Shown in pieces: positions 21,519 through 30,014 of a DNA stretch of 64,000 nucleotides (its first letter is position 1; the number at the start of each line of letters is the position of its first letter). Under the pieces are notes generated by a model that saw only the letters and a list, made by a program, of their open reading frames with translations, was not told where the DNA came from and made no database searches. The DNA lies in assembly GCA_937872465.1 (NCBI GenBank), contig CALMSR010000057.1, positions 42,621 through 106,620 of the forward strand. Reading direction: 5' to 3'. The translations under genes were made by a program, and so were the position numbers. Source of the stretch: an uncultured Paracoccaceae bacterium (lineage in GTDB: Bacteria > Pseudomonadota > Alphaproteobacteria > Rhodobacterales > Rhodobacteraceae).

Positions 21519-21561
21519 CCATGCACGAGGCATGCACGCGCCACGCACCGCTTTTGCGCGG
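21519..21561 (+). repeat. 43-bp phased element, copy A
   Basis: Four conserved blocks, CCATGCAC, GCATGCACG, CACGCACCG and TGCGCGG, are spaced so that a CATGCAC-like heptamer recurs every 11 bp. A second copy of equal length occurs inverted at 40717-40759. All 9 differences between copies fall in the spacers. It lies between uvrA and the sulfatase-like gene, 105 bp upstream of the uvrA start. Confidence 0.7.
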
Positions 21562-21577
21562 GACGATCCGCCGGGTG

Positions 21578-23260
21578 TCAGGGCGAGGCCGGCGCCAGGG
21601 CGCCCGAGACGGTCGGGCAGCGATCGAGGGAGGCGGGGGACTCGACGTCTTCGCAGAGGATGCGCTCGGTCACGTCCTCGAACTCGAAGATGCGCCGGTC
21701 GTCGGGGAAGGTGTAAATCCGGTCGGGCAGCTGGCCGAGATCAGTGCCAAAGACCGTGTCGAAGACCGCCCGGTAGCTGTTGACCGGGGTGATGTCGTCG
21801 CGCAGCAGGTGGTAGTCCTCGCCGGGGATGTAGAAGCTGTTGACGATCCCGGTCTTGATGCGCAGTTCCTCGGCGGGGGCGTCCTGCCATTCCACCTTGT
21901 AGTCGCGCTTGGGGAACGGCCCCTCGTCGGCCTGGATCAGGATCACCGGCGCCGGCCGCCCCTCGTCCTGCAGCGTGGTCACCACATCCTCGATGATGCG
22001 GTTTGCATAGGCGATCTGGTCGATATAGCCCTGCCGCTCGCCGCGCTCGCGGGCCTCGGCATTGGTCAGGCAGCGCCCGTCGGTGGTGAAGACCTCCGGC
22101 CCGTGCGGCACCAGGATATGGGCGAAGACATAGACCGGCCGGCTGCGGTCCTGCCCGCCGATCGCCTTGATCTGCTCGATCTGGCGGGCGACGCGCTGGC
22201 ACTGGCCGTTGTCCCAGTCGAGCCGCATGGTGAAGTTCGTGCGGGGCAGCAGCTGCGAAACGGGCAGCGCCATGGTGCGGCGCAGATACTGCAGGTTGAA
22301 CTCGCTGAAGCCGAGCGGGTGGTTCTCGTCCGCCGTGGGGCTTTCGAAGGTTCCAACCCACCAGGAGCCGAACTGGAGGAAGTCGTAGCCGCGGGCCCGC
22401 AGGAAGCGGACCACCCGGGTGTCGTCCAGCATGGCGAAGATCGGATGCCAGTTGTCGGCCTTCACCCGCGGGTCGTCGGCGAGAACGTCGAGGTAATCCA
22501 TGTAGAAGGTCGAGGCGAGCGAATGCCCGGTCTTGAGATAGTTGGAATGGCTGTCGGGCACGACGTAGAAGCCGCGCCGGGTGAGGAAATCGCCGATGCG
22601 CTCCTCGATGCCGAAATGCCTTTCGAGCACTTCCGCCGAGGCATAGCGGTCGAAGATGAAGTGATAGATGTCCGGCGGCCGGGCGCCGTCGGCGGCGACC
22701 TCCGCGATCTGCGGCATCGCCGCCTCGGCCGCATCGGCGTCATAGGCGGCCTGGGCATTGTCGTTGCGCCAGGCATAGGCGAAGGCCTTCCAGGTCGGGG
22801 TGACCAGCATCACCGCGGCGATGCCGATCAAGACCGCATGGACCGGCCCGAGATACCGCGCGAACCGCGCCGCGATCAGCGTCAGGACAGCGGCCGCGGC
22901 GAGCGCGAAGGGAAAGGCCCGGACCATGGCATACGTGCCGCCCAGCGCATCATTGAGCAGCCGGAGCATCTCGGTGTGGTAGAGGATGACCACCACCCAG
23001 ATGCAGGCGATCACGGCGCTGGCGGCGTCGCGGCGCCGGCGCAGGGCCACCACCGCCAGCCAGACCAGCAGTGCCAGGACCAGCGTGCCGATCAGCGCCG
23101 GCACGATGTCGCCGAACGAGACCTGGATGAGGTTTCGCGACATCAGTTCGAGCACCGAGGCCGGGCCGAAGAGCAGCGCCGCGAGCGGCAACACGCCGCT
23201 CGCCCCGCCTGCCTTCGGCGGATTTCCGCCATTTCCGACGGGCAATCCGCCGCCCTTCAT
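21578..23260 (-). CDS. Sulfatase-like (alkaline phosphatase superfamily) membrane protein
   Basis: The 560-residue protein starts with about four transmembrane helices (residues 20-185), then a large extracytoplasmic domain of alkaline-phosphatase/sulfatase type. Its opening [13 protein letters not shown] and the later HILVPHGP and IQADEGP segments are typical of the sulfatase-like family linked to surface polysaccharides. No Cys/Thr nucleophile in the classic sulfatase context was seen; a Tyr or Ser may differ in role. An ATG at 23260 is chosen over a TTG at 23275. It is divergent from a small exported protein and a methyltransferase. Confidence 0.8.
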   Translation of the reverse strand: MKGGGLPVGNGGNPPKAGGASGVLPLAALLFGPASVLELMSRNLIQVSFGDIVPALIGTLVLALLVWLAVVALRRRRDAASAVIACIWVVVILYHTEMLRLLNDALGGTYAMVRAFPFALAAAAVLTLIAARFARYLGPVHAVLIGIAAVMLVTPTWKAFAYAWRNDNAQAAYDADAAEAAMPQIAEVAADGARPPDIYHFIFDRYASAEVLERHFGIEERIGDFLTRRGFYVVPDSHSNYLKTGHSLASTFYMDYLDVLADDPRVKADNWHPIFAMLDDTRVVRFLRARGYDFLQFGSWWVGTFESPTADENHPLGFSEFNLQYLRRTMALPVSQLLPRTNFTMRLDWDNGQCQRVARQIEQIKAIGGQDRSRPVYVFAHILVPHGPEVFTTDGRCLTNAEARERGERQGYIDQIAYANRIIEDVVTTLQDEGRPAPVILIQADEGPFPKRDYKVEWQDAPAEELRIKTGIVNSFYIPGEDYHLLRDDITPVNSYRAVFDTVFGTDLGQLPDRIYTFPDDRRIFEFEDVTERILCEDVESPASLDRCPTVSGALAPASP

Positions 23261-23390
23261 GATGTGATTTCCCAAAACTCACCCCTAAGACACTTTTTTC
23301 ACACGACTTTCTCCGGAAGGCGTCCGGAGGCCGGCCATCCTTTCCGGAGATTCGCGAGAATCCCACCCCCTCTGCGACGCATTGATGGCA

Positions 23391-23454
23391 GACTTGTGTC
23401 ACTTATGTGAAGTGGCTGGGAGGCGCACAGGCGACTTGTGTCACTTGTGTGAAG
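23391..23454. repeat. Two 22-bp direct repeats in a divergent promoter region
   Basis: Copies at 23391-23412 and 23433-23454 differ at one base and each holds the dyad TCAC-N4-GTGA. Their starts are 42 bp apart, four helical turns, so a bound protein would sit on the same face. They lie 76 bp upstream of the small YLDPGTGS gene and about 130 bp from the sulfatase-like start. An operator pair for a cooperative regulator is the most likely reading. Confidence 0.65.
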
Positions 23455-23529
23455 GGGCCGAATGCGGCATGCGTCGCCCGGGGGCGGCTTCGCTGTGCTG
23501 CCGGCGAACCAACAGGAAGGTGGGTCCAG

Positions 23530-23796
23530 ATGCTCAAAATGACCTCGTCACTGGCATTCTTGCTCGTGATTTCGACGCTTTTCTTCGGGATGACAACATC
23601 CCAGGCCCAAGCCTATCTCGATCCCGGGACGGGCAGCATGATCCTGCAGGTGATTCTCGGCGGCTTCGCGGGCATCGCGCTGGCCGGGCGGCTCTACTGG
23701 CATCGCTTTCGGACTTTCATCGGCATGGCGCCGGCGGAGTCCCATGCCGGCGACGAGCCCGGCCATGAAGCCTCCAAGTCCCGTTCCGATCTGTGA
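23530..23796 (+). CDS. Small exported YLDPGTGS-motif membrane protein
   Basis: The 88-residue protein has a signal/anchor helix (residues 3-28), the motif AYLDPGTGSMILQVILGGFAGIALAGR and a short basic-acidic tail. This motif recurs in small proteins next to sulfatase-like and methyltransferase genes of surface-polymer loci, where it probably assists a membrane complex; the biochemical role is unknown. AGGAAGG lies upstream of the ATG. The stop overlaps the next gene's GTG start by 4 nt. Confidence 0.75.
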   Translation: MLKMTSSLAFLLVISTLFFGMTTSQAQAYLDPGTGSMILQVILGGFAGIALAGRLYWHRFRTFIGMAPAESHAGDEPGHEASKSRSDL

Positions 23797-25247
23797 ACGA
23801 GCTGAGCGGGCACCCGGCTCCGGAGGCGCGCGTCTCCGGCCGGGAAGCCGGTCTGCGGACCCAGCGTGAGCCGGGCTCCTTCCGCGACCGCAACGGCAGC
23901 GTCTTCTATCGCGACGGCGCGATCTTCCGGAGCCTGAGCCCGGAGGCTCTGGCGAACTGGCAGCGACTGCGGGGGACCCAGTTCCTGGCGGGGCGCATGG
24001 CGGGCGGCTCCATCGTGGAGACCCGCGACGGCGACGCCGCCGTGGCGCCCGATGCGGCCGGCGTGCTCGAGCATGCGCGGATTCCCTTCGTCTCCTATCC
24101 CTACGAATGGACCTTCGGCATGCTGCAGGATGCGGCGCTGCTGCATCTCGACCTGATGCGCGACGCGCTCGCCTCGGACATGATCCTCAAGGACGCGACC
24201 CCCTACAACATCCAGTGGCAGGGCGTGCATCCGGTCTTCATCGACATCCCCTCCTTCGAGCCGCTGGGCCGGGGGCAGCCCTGGGTCGGTTACCGCCAGT
24301 TCTGCGAGCTCTTCCTCTATCCGCTGATGCTGCAGGCCTATCGGGGCCTCGACTTCCGGCCCTGGCTGCGCGGCCGGATCGATGGCATCCCGGCCGAGGA
24401 CATGCAGCGCCTGATGTCGACCCGCGACCTGCTGCGCCCCGGCGTGCTGCTGCATGTGGCGGCCCAGAGCGCGCTGCAGCGCCGCTACGAGGGCGGCACG
24501 AAGGACGTGCGCGGCTCGCTGGCGGAGGCCGGGTTCGACAAGGCGCTGATCGTCAACAACGTGACCAAGCTCCGCGCGCTGGTGGCGAAGCTGAAGCCCG
24601 GCCGCGACAAGACGCAATGGTCGGATTACGACCGCAGCCATTCCTACGACGCCGCGGATCTCGAGCAGAAGGCGGCCTTCGTGCGCCGGGCGGCGGCCAC
24701 GCGGGACTGGCGGCTGGCCTGGGATCTGGGCTGCAACACCGGCACCTTCTCGCGCATCGTGGCCGAGCATGCCGGTCAGGTGGTGTCGATGGACGCCGAC
24801 TGGATGGCGATCGAGCACCTCTACCAGCGCGAGAAGGCTGGCGCCGGGTCGCGCAGGCTGCTGCCGCTGGTGGTCAATCTCGCGGATGCCTCGCCGAACC
24901 AGGGCTGGCGCGGCGCCGAGCGCAAGGGCCTGGCCGAGCGTGGCCGGCCTGATCTCACACTCTGCCTCGCGCTGGTGCATCACGTGGTGATTACCGCCAA
25001 CATTCCCCTCGCCGACTTCATCGGCTGGCTCGCGAGCCTCGGGACCGCGGTGGTGATCGAGTTCGTCGGGCGCGACGACGAGATGGTGCAGGCGCTGCTC
25101 GCCAACCGCGAGGACCAGTATGACGATTATCACCCGGAGAACTTCCGCGCCCTGCTCGCGGAGCGCTTCGACATCCGGGCGGAGGAACCGCTGAAGGGCG
25201 GCAGGCGACAGATCTACTTCGCGGAGCCGCGGCAGGCGGCCGGCTGA
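23793..25247 (+). CDS. SAM-dependent methyltransferase (NoeA-like)
   Basis: The 484-residue protein has an N-terminal domain of about 290 residues with the FVSYPYEWTFGMLQDAALLHLDLM and DIPSFEP segments, and a class I SAM-binding domain starting around residue 300 (WDLGCNTGTFSRIVAE, SMDADW). This architecture matches methyltransferases of nodulation-type NoeA and polysaccharide loci. It probably methylates a glycan or lipid-linked sugar. The GTG start overlaps the upstream stop (GTGA), so it is coupled to the small membrane protein. Confidence 0.8.
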   Translation: MNELSGHPAPEARVSGREAGLRTQREPGSFRDRNGSVFYRDGAIFRSLSPEALANWQRLRGTQFLAGRMAGGSIVETRDGDAAVAPDAAGVLEHARIPFVSYPYEWTFGMLQDAALLHLDLMRDALASDMILKDATPYNIQWQGVHPVFIDIPSFEPLGRGQPWVGYRQFCELFLYPLMLQAYRGLDFRPWLRGRIDGIPAEDMQRLMSTRDLLRPGVLLHVAAQSALQRRYEGGTKDVRGSLAEAGFDKALIVNNVTKLRALVAKLKPGRDKTQWSDYDRSHSYDAADLEQKAAFVRRAAATRDWRLAWDLGCNTGTFSRIVAEHAGQVVSMDADWMAIEHLYQREKAGAGSRRLLPLVVNLADASPNQGWRGAERKGLAERGRPDLTLCLALVHHVVITANIPLADFIGWLASLGTAVVIEFVGRDDEMVQALLANREDQYDDYHPENFRALLAERFDIRAEEPLKGGRRQIYFAEPRQAAG

Positions 25248-25270
25248 CCGGCCGGGCCGCGGCCATACGC

Positions 25271-25300
25271 CGGGGGCGACGGCACGCGCCGTCGCTCCCC
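25271..25300. terminator. Strong hairpin between convergent genes
   Basis: GCGACGGC, an ACGC loop and its complement GCCGTCGC form an 8-bp core that extends into G/C runs on both sides (about 12 bp). It lies 25 bp past the methyltransferase stop and just before the DUF1428 stop. No T-tract. Confidence 0.5.
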
Positions 25301-25314
25301 GCGCCGGGCTTCGG

Positions 25315-25683
25315 TCACGCCTCGCCCGGCACGCCGAAGCGGGCCAGTTCCTCGAACCCGCCCCACATCATCCGCATGCCGTCGAAGGGCATCTCGCCCA
25401 TGTCCTGCATGGCCGGGTCCTTCATCATCGCCTCCCAGGCGCGGTCGCAGGTCGCCTTGTCGGGCCATTCCATCCAGGAGAAGATGACCGTCTCGTCCTC
25501 CTTCTTCTTCACCGCCATGGGGAAGGAGGTCACCTTGCCGTCGGGCACGTCGACGCCCCAGTTCTCCCGCAGCGACAGGCAGCCGTGTTTCCGGAACATA
25601 TCCCAGCTCTTCTCCGCCATCGCGAGATAGGCCGCGCGGTTCGCCGTCGGCACGGCCAGCAGGAATCCACTTACATAGGCCAT
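25315..25683 (-). CDS. DUF1428 family protein
   Basis: The 122-residue protein matches the DUF1428/YbaA pattern: MAYVSGFLLAVPTANRAAYLAMAEKSWDMF, an acidic ENWGVDVPDGK, FSWMEWPDKATCDRAWEAM and MRMMWGGFEEL. The fold is dimeric alpha/beta (ferredoxin-like). It has no assigned reaction. It is divergent from a MarR regulator across about 70 bp, with an inverted repeat between, so it is probably the regulator's target. Confidence 0.85.
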   Translation of the reverse strand: MAYVSGFLLAVPTANRAAYLAMAEKSWDMFRKHGCLSLRENWGVDVPDGKVTSFPMAVKKKEDETVIFSWMEWPDKATCDRAWEAMMKDPAMQDMGEMPFDGMRMMWGGFEELARFGVPGEA

Positions 25684-25733
25684 AGGACCCTCCCCCTATT
25701 CGGACTCGTCCCGCGAGCTTGACGATGCATTAG

Positions 25734-25745
25734 GTTGATGTCAAC
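25734..25745. promoter_or_regulatory. Candidate MarR-type operator
   Basis: GTTGA-TG-TCAAC is a perfect 5-bp inverted repeat with a 2-bp spacer. The flanks (TTAG and GTTA) add two more matched pairs. It sits between the divergent DUF1428 and marR genes, exactly where an autoregulated MarR protein would bind. Confidence 0.5.
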
Positions 25746-25755
25746 GTTATTTGCG

Positions 25756-26199
25756 ATGATGGATCCCGACCTGCCGCTTTCCGCCACCCACGAGGTGCGC
25801 GACCGCTGCCTCTGCCTGCATCTGCAGCGCGCGGCGCGAAGGCTGGCGCGGCGCTTCGACGCGACGCTGCGGCCGCATGGTCTGACCAACGGCCAGTTCT
25901 CGCTGCTCATGGCGCTGAACCGGCCGGAAGGCCCGCGGATCGGCGATCTGGTGCCGCTGCTGGGGATGGACCGCACCACGCTGACCGCGGCGCTGAAGCC
26001 GCTCGAGCGGCGCGGGCTGGTCTGCTCGGTGGCCGATGCCGCCGACGCGCGCGCGCGCCGCCTCGTCCTGACGGCGGCGGGCCTCGCCCGGCTCAAGGCG
26101 GCACTTCCGGCATGGCGGGCGACGCATGACGCCGTCGACGCCACCCTGGACGCCGGCGGCCCGGAGGGGCTGCGGCAAGCCTTGAAGCAGATCGGCTAG
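25756..26199 (+). CDS. MarR-family transcriptional regulator
   Basis: The 147-residue winged-helix protein has FSLLMALNRPEGPRIGDLVPLLGMDRTTLTAALKPLERRGLV for the recognition region and DARARRLVLTAAG for the wing. MarR proteins are ligand-responsive repressors. ATG 25756 is chosen because the alternatives (TTG 25735, ATG 25738) would start inside the inverted repeat. No strong ribosome site is visible, so leaderless translation is possible. It likely controls the divergent DUF1428 gene. Confidence 0.88.
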   Translation: MMDPDLPLSATHEVRDRCLCLHLQRAARRLARRFDATLRPHGLTNGQFSLLMALNRPEGPRIGDLVPLLGMDRTTLTAALKPLERRGLVCSVADAADARARRLVLTAAGLARLKAALPAWRATHDAVDATLDAGGPEGLRQALKQIG

Positions 26200-26233
26200 G
26201 TCCGGCGGCCGGGGCGCGCCCGGCGCGCCGGCA

Positions 26234-26818
26234 TCAGCGCCCGAGGATCGCCTTCACGTAATGCTGGGTCTCGCGGTAGGGGGGCACGCCCTTGTATTGC
26301 TCCACCGCCTTCGGCCCGGCGTTATAGGCTGCCAGCGCCAAGCGCCAGTCGCCGAACTTGCGGTATTGCTGGCTGAGATAGCGCGCGCCGCCCTCGAGGT
26401 TCTGCTTGGGGTCGTGCGGGTTGACCCCGAGCAGCCGCGCCGTCTGCGGCATCAGCTGCGCCAGCCCGATCGCGCCCTTGGTGGATTTGGCGGTGGGGCG
26501 GAAGTTCGATTCCGTGCGCACCAGCCGCAGGAACAGATCCTCCGGCACACCGTGGCGCCGCGCCGCGGCCCGGGCCATGTCCTGATAGATCCCCGGCGAG
26601 CCGGTGAAGGCCGGGATGCCGCCCCATTCGTCCTCGCTCAGCCGCGACGGCCGGCGCGGCTGGCCCGCCATCGCGCCGGGCACCGGCGGGCGGATCAGCG
26701 CGCGGTATTCCGGGGTGAGATTGGACTGGCTGCTCAAGAGCCGGCTCAGGCGCGCTTCGGCGAAGGCGGGATCGCCGAGCGCAAGCAAGCAGCCGAGCGC
26801 GATCAGGATGCTCCTCAT
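26234..26818 (-). CDS. Lytic transglycosylase (SLT domain)
   Basis: The 194-residue exported protein has a signal peptide (residues 1-20, ending AFAEA) and a C-terminal SLT/lysozyme-like domain from about residue 75. The catalytic Glu is E103 in RTESNFRP, and [15 protein letters not shown] and [13 protein letters not shown] complete the domain. It cleaves the MurNAc-GlcNAc bond to make 1,6-anhydro-MurNAc, the substrate that AnmK (3247-4329) later recycles. It is divergent from ssb. Confidence 0.92.
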   Translation of the reverse strand: MRSILIALGCLLALGDPAFAEARLSRLLSSQSNLTPEYRALIRPPVPGAMAGQPRRPSRLSEDEWGGIPAFTGSPGIYQDMARAAARRHGVPEDLFLRLVRTESNFRPTAKSTKGAIGLAQLMPQTARLLGVNPHDPKQNLEGGARYLSQQYRKFGDWRLALAAYNAGPKAVEQYKGVPPYRETQHYVKAILGR

Positions 26819-26991
26819 GGTCCCTCGTATCTGTTCTGCCCGCGGGCCTGGGCCCGTCTTCCCGGTTTTGGCACCGGATATGGCCGGCACTATGTCAAAA
26901 AACACAAGGCGTGTCAGCTTTCAATCTGTTCTTCACGGACCGTAGACTCTAGAAGGACGACGCTCCGAGCAACGGCCAGGGAGGTTTCGAC

Positions 26992-27447
26992 ATGGCGGGC
27001 AGCGTCAACAAGGTGATCCTGATCGGCAATCTCGGCCGCGACCCCGAGGTGCGCAGCTTTCCCAGCGGCGGCAAGGTGGTGAACCTCAACATCGCCACCT
27101 CCGAGACCTGGCGCGACCGCAATACCGGCGAGCGCAAGGAGCGCACCGAGTGGCACAGGGTCGCGATCTTCAACGAGGCGCTCGGCAAGGTTGCCGAGCA
27201 ATATCTGCGCAAGGGCTCCAAGGTCTATCTCGAAGGCCAGCTCGAGACCCGCAAATGGCAGGATCAGTCAGGGCAGGATCGCTATACCACCGAGATCGTG
27301 CTGCGCCCCTTCCGCAGCGAGCTGACGCTGCTCGACGGACGCGGCGAGGGCGGCGGCTCGGAATACGATCAGGACCGCGGCGGCAGCTTCGGCGGCGAGT
27401 CCCGCGGCGGCACGGGCGGCCAGCTCGACGACGAAATCCCCTTCTGA
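26992..27447 (+). CDS. ssb: Single-stranded DNA-binding protein
   Basis: The 151-residue protein has the bacterial OB fold (residues 1-108: [45 protein letters not shown]), a flexible Gly-rich linker and the conserved acidic tail DDEIPF that docks replication and repair partners. GGGAGG precedes the ATG. No SOS box was seen upstream. The helicase/PdeM repair genes follow in the same direction. Confidence 0.97.
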   Translation: MAGSVNKVILIGNLGRDPEVRSFPSGGKVVNLNIATSETWRDRNTGERKERTEWHRVAIFNEALGKVAEQYLRKGSKVYLEGQLETRKWQDQSGQDRYTTEIVLRPFRSELTLLDGRGEGGGSEYDQDRGGSFGGESRGGTGGQLDDEIPF

Positions 27448-27550
27448 GACCGGCGGCCCGTCGCCCGGACCAGCTTCGCGGCCCCGGGGCCGGGCATCGG
27501 GAGAAGGCCGCGGCGCGCGCTTGGCAGGGGCCGGCGCCGGGAGCGCCCGC

Positions 27551-29965
27551 GTGAGCCCCGGGACCGGCGCCCCTGCCCTTCCCGAGCCCTTCGCGGGCTG
27601 GTTCGCGGCGCGCGGCTGGGCCGCACATCCGCATCAGCTCGAGCTCCTCGCCCGCGCCGCCGAACCCGCGACGCTGCTGATCGCGCCGACCGGCGGCGGC
27701 AAGACGCTGGCGGGCTTCCTGCCGAGCCTGGTCGAACTCGGCCCCGCGCCGCCCCCGGGGCTGCACACGCTCTATGTCTCGCCGCTCAAGGCGCTCGCCG
27801 CCGACATCCGCCGCAATCTCGGGACCCCGCTCGCCGAGATGGCGCTGGCGATCCGCGTCGAGGACCGCACCGGCGACACCGGCGCGACCCAGCGCGCCCG
27901 CCAGCGCAGCGATCCGCCGCACATCCTGCTGACCACACCGGAATCGCTCGCGCTCATGCTCTCCTACCCGGAGGCGCCGGCGATTTTCGGGGGCGTCGCA
28001 CGAGTGATCGTCGACGAAATCCATGCGCTGGCGGAATCGAAGCGCGGCGACCAGCTGATGCTCGGGCTCGCCCGCCTGCAGACGCTTTCGCCCGGCCTGC
28101 GGCGGATCGGCCTCTCCGCCACAATCGAGGACCCGCCGGCGCTGGCCGCCTTCCTCGGCGGCGGCGCGCGCATCCTCGAGGCCGACCCGGGCCCGGAGCC
28201 CGACATCACCATCCTCGACACCGGCGCGCCGCCGCCCTGGGCCGGCCAGACGGCGCGGCACGCCGCACCGGCGGTGATGGAACTGATCCGCGCCGCCACC
28301 ACCACGCTCGTCTTCATCAACACCCGCGCCCAGGCCGAGCTTTTCTTCCAGGCGCTCTGGGCTGAGAACGACGAGGGCCTGCCGATCGGCCTGCACCACG
28401 GCTCGCTCTCGCGCGAGGCGCGCGCCCGCGTCGAGGCGGCGATGGTCGCCGGCGAGATCCGCGCCATCGTCGCCACCGGCTCGCTCGATCTCGGCATCGA
28501 CTGGGGCAGCGTCGACCTGGTGATCCAGGTCGGCGCGCCGAAGAACGTCAAGCGGCTCGTGCAGCGCATCGGCCGCGCCAACCACCGCTACAACGCCCCC
28601 TCCCGCGCGGTGCTGGTGCCGGCCAACCGCTTCGAGGTGGTCGAATGCCGCGCCGCGCTCGACGCGGTGCGCGCCCGCGACCTCGACGGCGAGCCGCGCG
28701 GGCCGGGGCCCCTCGACGTGCTCTGCCAGCACATGCTGCTCACCGCCTGCGCCGGGCCCTTCGAGGCCGATACGCTCTTCGCCGAGGTACGCGGCGCCGG
28801 ACCCTACCGCGACCTCGCCCGCGCCGATTTCGACGCCTGCCTCGAGTATTGCGCCACCGGCGGCTACGCGCTCAAGGCCTACGACCGCTGGCGACGGCTG
28901 GTGGAGCGCGAGGGCTCATGGTCGCTGCGCGACCCGCGCCGGGCGCGCATGATCCGCATGAACGTGGGCACCATCGTCGACACCGAGACGCTTTCGGTGC
29001 GGCTCAAGGGCCGCTTCGGCTTGGCCCTCGGCGAGGTCGAGGAGGATTTCGCCGCGAGCCTGGTGCCCGGCGACACCTTCCTGATCGGCGGCGAGACCGT
29101 GCGCTACGAGGGCCTGCGCGAGATGGTGGTGGAGGTCAGCCGCGCGCCGTCGCGCGCGCCGAAGATCGCGATCTTCATGGGCACCAAGCTCGCCACCTCG
29201 ACCCGGCTCTCGCAGCGCGTCGTGGCCCTGCTCGCCGATCCCGCCGCCTGGAAGGCGCTGCCGCCCTACATGCGCGGCTGGCTGGCGCTCCAGGCCAGGG
29301 TCAGCCGCCTGCCGGAGCCGGGCCGTCTGCTCACCGAGACCTTCCGCCGCGGCGAGCGCGAGCATCTCTGCCTCTACGGTTTCGCCGGCCGCAACGCCCA
29401 TCAGACGCTCGGGCTCCTGGTCACCCGGCGCATGGAGGCGGCGGGCCTCGACCCTCTCGGCTTCGTCGCCACCGACTATGCCCTGCTGATCTGGGGCCTC
29501 GCGCGCGTCACCGACCCCGCCGCCCTGCTCGCGCCGGGCGAGCTGCGCGAGGGGCTCGAGGGCTGGCTCGGCGAGAATGCGGTGATGAAGCGCACCTTCC
29601 GCAACGCCGCCACCATCGCCGGGCTGATCGAGAGGAACCTGCCGGGGGCGCGCAAGACCGGCCGGCAGGCGACCTTTTCCACCGACATCCTCTACGACAC
29701 CCTCCGCCGCCACGATCCCGATCACCTGCTGCTGCGCATCACTCGGTCCGAGGCGGGGCGCGGGCTGGTCGATTTCGGCCGCATCGAGGAGATGCTGACC
29801 CGCGTCGCGGGGCGCATCGACGTGGTGCGCGCGCCCCATGTCACGCCGCTCGCCGCGCCGCTCCTGCTCGAGGTCGGCCGCGTTCCCATCAAGGGCCGGG
29901 CCGAGGCGCGCCTGGTCGCCGGCGCCGCCGAGGCGCTGCTGGCGGAGGCGGGGCTCGCACCCTGA
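27551..29965 (+). CDS. Ligase-associated DNA damage response DEXH-box helicase (Lhr-like)
   Basis: The 804-residue SF2 helicase has Walker A APTGGGKTLAGF, DEIH box, LSATIEDP, ATGSLDLGIDWG and QRIGRANH, followed by a long Lhr-type C-terminal region. These proteins act with PdeM nuclease and an ATP-dependent ligase in DNA repair. A GTG at 27551 is chosen; a TTG at 27521 would add ten residues. The pdeM gene lies 49 bp downstream. The usual ligase and exonuclease partners are not in this window. Confidence 0.9.
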   Translation: MSPGTGAPALPEPFAGWFAARGWAAHPHQLELLARAAEPATLLIAPTGGGKTLAGFLPSLVELGPAPPPGLHTLYVSPLKALAADIRRNLGTPLAEMALAIRVEDRTGDTGATQRARQRSDPPHILLTTPESLALMLSYPEAPAIFGGVARVIVDEIHALAESKRGDQLMLGLARLQTLSPGLRRIGLSATIEDPPALAAFLGGGARILEADPGPEPDITILDTGAPPPWAGQTARHAAPAVMELIRAATTTLVFINTRAQAELFFQALWAENDEGLPIGLHHGSLSREARARVEAAMVAGEIRAIVATGSLDLGIDWGSVDLVIQVGAPKNVKRLVQRIGRANHRYNAPSRAVLVPANRFEVVECRAALDAVRARDLDGEPRGPGPLDVLCQHMLLTACAGPFEADTLFAEVRGAGPYRDLARADFDACLEYCATGGYALKAYDRWRRLVEREGSWSLRDPRRARMIRMNVGTIVDTETLSVRLKGRFGLALGEVEEDFAASLVPGDTFLIGGETVRYEGLREMVVEVSRAPSRAPKIAIFMGTKLATSTRLSQRVVALLADPAAWKALPPYMRGWLALQARVSRLPEPGRLLTETFRRGEREHLCLYGFAGRNAHQTLGLLVTRRMEAAGLDPLGFVATDYALLIWGLARVTDPAALLAPGELREGLEGWLGENAVMKRTFRNAATIAGLIERNLPGARKTGRQATFSTDILYDTLRRHDPDHLLLRITRSEAGRGLVDFGRIEEMLTRVAGRIDVVRAPHVTPLAAPLLLEVGRVPIKGRAEARLVAGAAEALLAEAGLAP

Positions 29966-30014
29966 GGTCGGGATCGCCCTTGCCCCGCGGCGCAAGCTCG
30001 GGCATGCCCGGGCG

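Noticed and set aside
21519..21561. Reading the 43-bp element as a small peptide gene (both copies could encode MHxACTxHAP)
   Set aside because: Conserved codons are identical at every third position while the spacer changes alter amino acids. That is DNA-level conservation, not protein-level.
26992..27447. SOS box upstream of ssb
   Set aside because: GTTC occurs twice in the upstream region but no second half-site lies at 7-bp spacing.
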